Source: Candidatus Pacearchaeota archaeon | GTDB taxonomy: Archaea > Nanobdellota > Nanobdellia > Pacearchaeales > GW2011-AR1 | DNA length: 64,000 bases | NCBI GenBank assembly: GCA_018221285.1 | Contig: JAAOYJ010000003.1 | Location: 23,030-87,029 of the forward strand | Direction of reading: 5' to 3' | Shown here: piece after piece, positions 58,674 to 64,000 of the stretch | How the letters are laid out: every line of letters starts with the position of its first letter | How positions within the stretch are numbered: position 1 is the first letter of the stretch | Position numbers and translations under genes: made by a program | Notes under the pieces: model-generated | What the model saw: only the letters and a program-made list of their open reading frames with translations | Told to the model about the DNA's origin: nothing | The model's database searches: none

Positions 58674-59135
58674 ATGGGATTCTTAAAAGAACTCTGGCTA
58701 ACCCAAATACGAGACTCCACTCTTTCAAAAATTCTAATCGTGATTGTGGTGGCCCTACTAATATGGGTGATATATTACATTGTCAAAGAACTTGTCCTCT
58801 TCTTTATGAAAAAAGAAAAAGATGATGAGTTAAAGGAAATTTCAAGAATTAAAAATAAACAAAAGGATTTAGTTAAAAAATTAGAAGAAGAGAAATGCCA
58901 CATTAATAATAAACTCTGTAAGTTAAAAGAACAGGTGCCTCAAGAAAAAATCAAAATACCAAGAAAGGCTATGAAAAGATTAGCACATGAAAAAAAGCAT
59001 CTTGAGGATAAATTGAACAAACTAAAAGAAACTTCACGAGTTAAGGATAAACACAAAAAGTTAATTGAAAAATTAGAGAAAGAAAGATGCCATATTGACC
59101 ACAAGCTTGGCAAGTTGAAAGAAATGCAAACATGA
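58674..59135 (+). CDS. Membrane-anchored coiled coil with Cys-His-Ile repeats
   Basis: 153 residues: one membrane helix (about 20-45), then a cytoplasmic-type coiled coil. It has two repeats of the form KLEEEKCHINNKLCKLKE and KLEKERCHIDHKLGKLKE, separated by KKHLEDKLNKLKE. The repeated CHI(N/D) is unusual. It is last in the surface operon and starts 5 nt after the previous stop. Function unknown. Confidence 0.6.
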   Translation: MGFLKELWLTQIRDSTLSKILIVIVVALLIWVIYYIVKELVLFFMKKEKDDELKEISRIKNKQKDLVKKLEEEKCHINNKLCKLKEQVPQEKIKIPRKAMKRLAHEKKHLEDKLNKLKETSRVKDKHKKLIEKLEKERCHIDHKLGKLKEMQT

Positions 59136-59179
59136 CTTCTTAACAACTATATTTTTAATCTACCCCTTCTTTCTCATTT

Positions 59180-60367
59180 ATGTTCCCACAACTAATTATC
59201 TTCACTCTTCTCGGAATTCTCGCAGGAACTTTCACAGGTTTAATTCCTGGAATTCATATAAACCTTATCGGAGCTTTCCTTATCTCGATCTCAGCGACGC
59301 TTCTAACTTCAACAGAACCAACTAATCTTGTTGTGTTTATCGTTGCCATGGCAATCACACATACTTTCCTAGATTTCATTCCTTCAATCTTTCTTGGCTG
59401 TCCAGATACAGATACAGAACTTGCAGTCCTACCTGGACATGAACTTCTGAAAAAAGGGTATGGTTATGAGGCAATCATTCTGACCTGCTACGGAAGTCTT
59501 GCTGCAGTTTTCATTTTAATGGCAATAACACTTCCATCGATTTGGATAATTTCTAAAACATATGAACTCATAAGTGTCTCAATTCCTTATCTTCTAATAA
59601 TAATCTCTGTTATACTAATTCTGCTTGAAAGAAAAAAGCTTCCCTCATTATGGGTTTTTCTTCTCACAGGTTTTCTTGGTTGGTGTGTCCTTAATTACGA
59701 ACCTTTAGCAGAACCTCTCTTCCCATTACTGACAGGTTTATTCGGTGGCTCAATGTTAATAATAAGTATTAGAAATAAAATTCAAATTCCAAAACAAAAA
59801 ATCACAAGACCAAGAGTAAAAATCCTCAAGCCTCTTATAGGCGCCCTGCTTGCTGCACCTCTTTGCAGTTTTTTGCCTGGACTCGGAAGCGGCCAAGCAG
59901 CAATAATCGGAAACACAATTTCACGAACAGACAGAAAAGGTTTCCTCGTCCTGCTCGGAGCAACAAATACATTGGTCATGGGTTTCTCATTCATCTCTCT
60001 TTACATTATTTCAAAAACTAGAACTGGCGCAGCAGTTGCAATCCAAAAAATAATTACAGAACTCTCTCCAGAACTACTTCTTCTAATTCTCATCGTCACC
60101 CTAATAACAGGAATCATTTCATTCTTCCTAACAATCCAACTAGCAAAACTCCTCTCCCAAAAAATCGCAAACTTCAACTACACTCTCATCTCAATCTCAA
60201 CCCTTTTCATATTAATGATAATCGTGTTTCTAATCTCAGGCCTAACAGGGCTCGCTGTCCTCGCCGCTTCAACATTCACAGGAATCTACTGCATCTCTCT
60301 AAAAGTCCGAAGAACCAACATGATGGGTTGTTTATTGATTCCAACTATTTTGTTGTATCTTCTTTAG
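59180..60367 (+). CDS. TctA-family membrane permease (archaeal COG1784 type)
   Basis: 395 residues, about ten membrane helices. The duplicated TctA signatures are present: LLGILAGTFTGLIPGIHINL near the start and LLAAPLCSFLPGLGSGQAAI in the second half, with FLGCPDTDTELAVLPGH between. In bacteria TctA is the large subunit of tripartite tricarboxylate transporters. Archaeal stand-alone members lack the binding-protein partner, and substrate is unknown. Confidence 0.8.
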   Translation: MFPQLIIFTLLGILAGTFTGLIPGIHINLIGAFLISISATLLTSTEPTNLVVFIVAMAITHTFLDFIPSIFLGCPDTDTELAVLPGHELLKKGYGYEAIILTCYGSLAAVFILMAITLPSIWIISKTYELISVSIPYLLIIISVILILLERKKLPSLWVFLLTGFLGWCVLNYEPLAEPLFPLLTGLFGGSMLIISIRNKIQIPKQKITRPRVKILKPLIGALLAAPLCSFLPGLGSGQAAIIGNTISRTDRKGFLVLLGATNTLVMGFSFISLYIISKTRTGAAVAIQKIITELSPELLLLILIVTLITGIISFFLTIQLAKLLSQKIANFNYTLISISTLFILMIIVFLISGLTGLAVLAASTFTGIYCISLKVRRTNMMGCLLIPTILLYLL

Positions 60368-60406
60368 AATATAAATTATTAAAAAATCTCATCATTCAAA
60401 AATAGA

Positions 60407-60613
60407 ATGAAAAAAGCATCTAAATTAAAAGTGGTTTTACATTCTATTGACGATATCTTTATTCCTGGGGGAAGCAAAAGAAAGTTCAATAGGTCAACTC
60501 ACGCAACAGAAGATGATAGAAATTATGGGCGCTCTCATGCAAACATGAAAGATACAGCTAAGCTAGTAATTTATCCTATAATCATAGGAAGCCTTATTTC
60601 TTACTTTTACTGA
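60407..60613 (+). CDS. Small protein with C-terminal membrane helix
   Basis: 68 residues, basic soluble N-terminal part (HSIDDIFIPGGSKRKFNRST) and a single C-terminal helix. Not recognised. Confidence 0.45.
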   Translation: MKKASKLKVVLHSIDDIFIPGGSKRKFNRSTHATEDDRNYGRSHANMKDTAKLVIYPIIIGSLISYFY

Positions 60614-60773
60614 AGATTCCATAACCTTACCTAAAACAAAGTAATTAACATAAAACCAGATTAACAGTTTCTCAACATATAACGCGAAGCTATTCTCTTA
60701 ACAACCAATATCAATCACGAGCATCGCGAGTCTATTTCTAAAATTATATAAACCTCCATACCCTCCTTAAAAT
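60614..60773. other. Intergenic stretch, no gene seen
   Basis: About 160 bp with no ORF. A GC-richer patch (CGAGCATCGCGAGTC at about 60719-60733) lies here. A segment starting ACGCGAAGCTATTCTC has some likeness to bases before copy A of the GC-rich element. I see no G-quadruplex motif and no tRNA. Confidence 0.3.
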
Positions 60774-60983
60774 ATGCCAAGCCTCGAAGCAATAATATGG
60801 TACTTATTTCTACTTGACAGTATCGGCGCAAACATAACTGCATGGTTCTTCGGAGGATGGTTCAAAAAGAAAATGGGCAAAGGATTTTGGAAACATCTTC
60901 CTGTAACAAAAGGCTGGACTTTCATATATCTGGCTTTAGTTGTCTGGGTTGGCGTTGGATTGTGGCGGTTGGGGATAATTTGA
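60774..60983 (+). CDS. Small two-helix membrane protein
   Basis: 69 residues, helices at about 5-28 and 48-66, with a basic loop (GGWFKKKMGKGFWKH) between. Not recognised. It ends 3 nt from the convergent RelE-type toxin gene. TATA-like AATTATATAAAC lies about 25 nt upstream. Confidence 0.5.
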   Translation: MPSLEAIIWYLFLLDSIGANITAWFFGGWFKKKMGKGFWKHLPVTKGWTFIYLALVVWVGVGLWRLGII

Positions 60984-60986
60984 TTA

Positions 60987-61316
60987 TCAATACTTAAATC
61001 TTCTTTCATAATTCTTGTGATCAAAGTATTCAATAATAATTCCTAGCAATTCTATTTCATTTGCTGCAACAGAATAAACAAGCCTCCATCCTTTGGGAAG
61101 TTGATACCAAAATAGATTATCAATTTGATATTTTTGAATATATTCTTTTGGGATTAATCTTTTAGAAATTTTATCCCCTGAAAAAACGTTCTGTTTTAGA
61201 GTTTCAATAGCTCTTCCGATTGCTTTTTTCAACCAATCATCTTCAGCCAGAGAATTAAATGCTTCCTCTAATTTATCGTCGGCAAAGATAACTCCCTCAA
61301 CAGGTTTCTTAAACAT
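60987..61316 (-). CDS. RelE/ParE-type toxin
   Basis: 109 residues. The C-terminal half, KRLIPKEYIQKYQIDNLFWY, then LPKGWRLVYSVAANEIELLG and YFDHKNYERRF, is the signature of an archaeal RelE/ParE-superfamily toxin. Such toxins cleave mRNA on the ribosome or poison gyrase; which is not determinable. Its gene follows the winged-helix partner gene by 5 nt, the usual two-gene organisation of a toxin-antitoxin module. Confidence 0.75.
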   Translation of the reverse strand: MFKKPVEGVIFADDKLEEAFNSLAEDDWLKKAIGRAIETLKQNVFSGDKISKRLIPKEYIQKYQIDNLFWYQLPKGWRLVYSVAANEIELLGIIIEYFDHKNYERRFKY

Positions 61317-61321
61317 AAAGA

Positions 61322-61615
61322 CTAATATCTTTTCTTGTTTATAAATTTCTTAGCTAACTCTGGATTCCAGATGTAAATTATATGCCCTTCTTTATCGATC
61401 CCAATTCTATTAAAATCATAAAGATATTTAAGAATAACATTAAAAGTCCCCCACATGATTTTCTTTGGAAGACTATTGAATAACTCTGTTTTCTTGAATT
61501 CAGCACTATTATCTTTAATAAACTTCTCTACCATGATTACAGTTTCTAACCTCGGACTTCTAGTTATGATTTCTCCTAAATTAAACTTCATTTCTTTTTG
61601 TGCTGCCATTTTCAA
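61322..61615 (-). CDS. Winged-helix partner (probable antitoxin/regulator)
   Basis: About 97 residues; ATG choices at 61615, 61609 and 61591. Segment MVEKFIKDNSAEFKKTELFN, then LPKKIMWGTFNVILKYL and KEGHIIYIWNPELAKKF, has a winged-helix layout. As first gene of the pair it is the likely antitoxin and autoregulator. The palindromic operator just upstream supports this. Confidence 0.65.
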   Translation of the reverse strand: MKMAAQKEMKFNLGEIITRSPRLETVIMVEKFIKDNSAEFKKTELFNSLPKKIMWGTFNVILKYLYDFNRIGIDKEGHIIYIWNPELAKKFINKKRY

Positions 61616-61645
61616 TAAGTTCCAATAATATCTATTTATCAGATG

Positions 61646-61679
61646 ATAATATTATCAATTGATAATACTATTTAAATGT
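61646..61679 (-). promoter_or_regulatory. Palindromic operator and TATA box of the RelE module
   Basis: Two overlapping perfect palindromes, GATAATATTATC (61646-61657) and ATTATCAATTGATAAT (61652-61667), lie next to a TATA-like ATTTAAAT (61671-61678). Transcription for the minus-strand module would start within the palindromes, so a bound repressor would block it. Confidence 0.6.
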
Positions 61680-61680
61680 T

Positions 61681-61836
61681 TTGGGGTGTGGAGGGTGTGC
61701 TTTGAACCAAAAGATGTTCTTTCTATAGATGCTACACGAGGGGTTGGGGTGTTGAAAGTTTTGAAATAGTTCTTCTCCCAGGGGATGAGATGATGAAGAT
61801 TTTGATTGGGTGGAGGGGGGTTTTGATAATCAAAAA
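61681..61836 (+). other. G-rich intergenic stretch upstream of the DUF5343 gene
   Basis: About 155 bp with an unusual run of G clusters on the plus strand (GGGGTGTGGAGGG, AGGGGTTGGGG, AGGGGAT, GGGTGGAGGGGGG), no convincing ORF and no tRNA. It could be an RNA leader or a structured element. I see no match to the hairpin plus G-quadruplex element. Confidence 0.35.
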
Positions 61837-61837
61837 G

Positions 61838-61847
61838 TTTTTATATA
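61838..61847 (+). promoter_or_regulatory. TATA box of the DUF5343-HEPN operon
   Basis: TTTTTATATA is centred about 25 nt before the ATG at 61867, with an A-rich BRE-like run (AAAAAG) before it. This fits a leaderless transcript. Confidence 0.5.
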
Positions 61848-61866
61848 CTAACACAATTGAGTATCT

Positions 61867-62478
61867 ATGGCAAATTTTGTTTATATTGTAAAAACTGGGA
61901 GCATTAAATCTTTTTTTGAAAAAATTATAAGTTTAGGTGTTCCAGAAAAGATTACAACCAAATGGTTGGAATCAATTGGGTTAAAGAGTACTAATGATAG
62001 GGCAATTATTACTTTATTAAAAGCACTTAAGTTTATAGATAATTCTGGAACCCCTACTGACACATATAAACAATATAGAAATAGCTCTTTATCGAAAATA
62101 ATAATGTCAAAAGCGATAAAAGAATACTATTCTTCTTTATTTAAGGTGTATCCAAATGCTAATGAAAAAGATATTGAGGCATTAAATAATTTTTTTAGAT
62201 CGCATACGAATGTTGGTGAGAAGGCCTTAACCCTTATGACAGCCACTTTCAGAGCATTATGTGGGTTGGGAGATTTTAAGAGTGAGATTAAAATTCCTGA
62301 GACTATAAAAGAAGATGGAAAACTTGAAACAGATATAGAGGTTAATAATCAAGGTGGGATGCAGAAGAAAAATGTTACGATTAATCTAAATGTTCAATTA
62401 ACACTCCCAGAAACAGAAAATGAAGAAATCTATAATAAACTTTTTAAGTCCATGAAACAGAATCTATTGGATGAGTGA
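61867..62478 (+). CDS. DUF5343 protein
   Basis: 203 residues. Residues 20-150 follow the DUF5343 pattern: GVPEKITTKWLESIGLKSTN, a winged-helix-like ALKFIDNSGTPTDTYKQYRN, then YYSSLFKVYP and MTATFRALCGLGDF. The C-terminal part has beta strands (VTINLNVQLTLPETEN). DUF5343 proteins are often found beside defence genes. It overlaps the HEPN gene by 8 nt, so the pair is probably one functional unit. Confidence 0.7.
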   Translation: MANFVYIVKTGSIKSFFEKIISLGVPEKITTKWLESIGLKSTNDRAIITLLKALKFIDNSGTPTDTYKQYRNSSLSKIIMSKAIKEYYSSLFKVYPNANEKDIEALNNFFRSHTNVGEKALTLMTATFRALCGLGDFKSEIKIPETIKEDGKLETDIEVNNQGGMQKKNVTINLNVQLTLPETENEEIYNKLFKSMKQNLLDE

Positions 62479-62995
62479 TGTAATTTTATTAAATATACTT
62501 AGCAAAAAATTTGAGAATTTTAAAAAAGAATCAAAAAAGATTTTATCTAAACAAGAAACATCTAAATCCCGAATAATTTCTCTTGATTCTAGCTATAAAA
62601 AATTATCTGAACTAAGTTTAAAACAAGATGAACTTTTAAGACAATCTTTAAGATGTGTTGAAGAGGAATTATTTAGGGCCGCGCATGTTATGTCTTGGGC
62701 ATCCTTTATGGATTTCATAGAAGATAAAATAATGGAGAAGATAGGAAATCTAAAAAAAATAAGACCTAAATGGGGAATTAAGGATATTACTGATTTGAGA
62801 GAGAATGTTCCAGAGTATCAAATTATCTCTGTTTTGAAAGATCTAAATATATGTTCAAAAAACGAGGTTAAAGCTTTTCATGGATTATTAAATAAGCGAA
62901 ATGAATGTGCGCATCCATCAGACTATTTTCCTGATTTGAATCAGAGTCTTGGTTATATTTCTGAAATAATTGGGAGAATAAAAAAGTTACAATAA
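62471..62995 (+). CDS. HEPN-like protein (RiboL-PSP type)
   Basis: 174 residues, all-helical, with the C-terminal RNECAHPSDYFPDLN motif. The R-x4-H arrangement (RNECAH) is the active-site motif of HEPN ribonucleases, common in toxins and defence systems. Helices around ECVEEELFRAAHVMSWASF-like residues 60-80 fit the fold. Paired with and overlapping DUF5343, it is a strong candidate toxin/effector. Confidence 0.65.
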   Translation: MSDVILLNILSKKFENFKKESKKILSKQETSKSRIISLDSSYKKLSELSLKQDELLRQSLRCVEEELFRAAHVMSWASFMDFIEDKIMEKIGNLKKIRPKWGIKDITDLRENVPEYQIISVLKDLNICSKNEVKAFHGLLNKRNECAHPSDYFPDLNQSLGYISEIIGRIKKLQ

Positions 62996-63101
62996 TCAAA
63001 ACCGCTGCCCAAACTTTTCCCTTCCCATCTCTCTAACAACCAACACCAAACAAAACAATGTCCAAGCAACATAAAAGAATTCGTGTTTATCTAAATTGTA
63101 A

Positions 63102-63998
63102 TTATTTATTAAAAATCTTATCTCGATGATATTCTAAATATTTTTCTCTGCCCTCTGAAGGAAGAGCGGGGTAATTTTTATTTGGAGAAATGCCTAATTT
63201 CGATAAAGTCATCCTTGACAACCAAGGAGAGATTAAGATTGACTTATCATTCCTAAAAGAAATATATCCTCTATCAAAAAGAAAATCAAACGTGGGAGTG
63301 AACATAAAACCATTTTTGGGATCTAATCTCTCTTCTTTTGTATCGCATTTTGCCCATGGTTTTATATGAGATGCTATTAGAATTCGGTCATCAGAGACCA
63401 TTGTTATTGGGCAAAAAGGACATTGTTCAAGAAGGTTTCTTCTATATTCTCCCTGGCCTATTCTCGCCCTTACAATTGTCTTTTTTTCTTCCGCATCGAG
63501 GGTTACGTCTCCTTCTACTTCTTCTAACTCTTCTTTGATGGCCAAGGGATGTTCTTCCTCCCCAAAATAATCTACAAAGAGTTTCCAATAATATACTATT
63601 TCATCGTCAGAATTCTTAAGTTTAAGGACAGAAAAATAAGTTATATTCGGCAAAGATATTATTCTTATAAATTTATAGATTTCATCCTTTGAATTAATAT
63701 AGGCTCTTGGACCTTTAAGGTGGTCTTGATAAGATATATTAAACTTAAGCATATATTCTTGTAACAATTCGAGTTTATCCGAATAATCTTTCCATTCATG
63801 TTCCATCTTTTCTTTATTTCTATATTGCTGTTCAGGATTTTCGTATTCTGTTTTTACTTCTTCGAGATATTTTTTTAAATCTGATTTTAAAACAAAGCAT
63901 GTTCGTGTGAAATCATCAAAGAATTCAAAAAGTTCTTTCTTTGCATGACCAACATAAAATTTAGCTTCGCCATGTGCAGTACCGATTTTATTTTTCAT
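63102..63998 (-). CDS. HNH-family restriction-like endonuclease, possibly extending past the window edge
   Basis: 298 residues visible. The C-terminal half carries an HNH nuclease core: RARIGQGEYRRNLLEQCPFC, then RILIASHIKPWAKCDTKEER, and DPKNGFMFTPTFDFLFDRGY. This is typical of HNH endonucleases in restriction or other defence systems. The N-terminal half is helical and unassigned. The first ATG seen is at 63998, 2 bases from the edge, so the true start may lie outside. Confidence 0.75.
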   Translation of the reverse strand: MKNKIGTAHGEAKFYVGHAKKELFEFFDDFTRTCFVLKSDLKKYLEEVKTEYENPEQQYRNKEKMEHEWKDYSDKLELLQEYMLKFNISYQDHLKGPRAYINSKDEIYKFIRIISLPNITYFSVLKLKNSDDEIVYYWKLFVDYFGEEEHPLAIKEELEEVEGDVTLDAEEKKTIVRARIGQGEYRRNLLEQCPFCPITMVSDDRILIASHIKPWAKCDTKEERLDPKNGFMFTPTFDFLFDRGYISFRNDKSILISPWLSRMTLSKLGISPNKNYPALPSEGREKYLEYHRDKIFNK

Positions 63999-64000
63999 TA

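Overview
The window is AT-rich, gene-dense archaeal DNA with archaeal-type information genes (aIF2-alpha, Nop10, RadA, a zinc-finger RPA, aEF-1beta, archaeal TyrRS, EndoQ, Hef). Most genes have a TATA-like box about 25 nt upstream of the ATG and no Shine-Dalgarno, as expected for leaderless archaeal transcripts. The many small membrane proteins, the split Hef and the surface proteins carrying an ITGNV/ITGEA motif suggest a DPANN archaeon, most like Woesearchaeota or Pacearchaeota. That placement is an inference. I saw no rRNA, tRNA or CRISPR array.

Layout. 1-14.1 kb is mostly housekeeping: aIF2-alpha (cut by the left edge), Nop10, EndoQ, a phospholipid/isoprenylcysteine-type methyltransferase, Ndk, RadA, RPA, aEF-1beta and a HIT-like protein, with two secreted surface proteins among them. 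14.1-28.9 kb is a type IV pilus locus: prepilin peptidase, ten small pilin-like or single-helix membrane proteins, a double TadC/GspF platform protein and a TadA/CpaF ATPase. Between platform and ATPase, on the other strand, lie a DUF4258/DUF2283 pair and a RecQ helicase. 29-46 kb mixes a PRC-barrel protein, a degenerate M50 protein, a 1475-residue lectin-like surface protein, a Hef helicase and its ERCC4 nuclease as separate genes, an arginase-family enzyme, an M16 peptidase, an FmrO/ArmA-family rRNA methyltransferase homologue, a DRG-like GTPase, TyrRS and a cysteine-rich secreted protein.

47.2-59.1 kb is a surface-protein operon led by a 2746-residue giant. It has a cytoplasmic-looking N-terminal domain, one transmembrane helix, a DUF2341 domain, Ig-like repeats and a LamG domain split by a six-unit FG-GAP propeller. 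Its tail holds four helix-turn-helix units (an A-B pair, duplicated) that look DNA-binding. The genes after it encode a paralogue of one of its modules, two more anchored surface proteins and a membrane-anchored coiled coil. A TctA-type permease follows, and 61-64 kb is a small defence or toxin-antitoxin island (RelE-type pair with a palindromic operator, DUF5343 plus HEPN, HNH nuclease).

The most unusual signals are: (1) a dispersed GC-rich element made of a short hairpin followed directly by a G-quadruplex motif, in three copies, one of them read in frame inside the ERCC4 nuclease gene; (2) the giant surface protein with tandem HTH units at its C-terminus; (3) an archaeal homologue of the aminoglycoside-resistance 16S rRNA methyltransferases; (4) a single symmetric TATA box exactly midway between two divergent leaderless genes.
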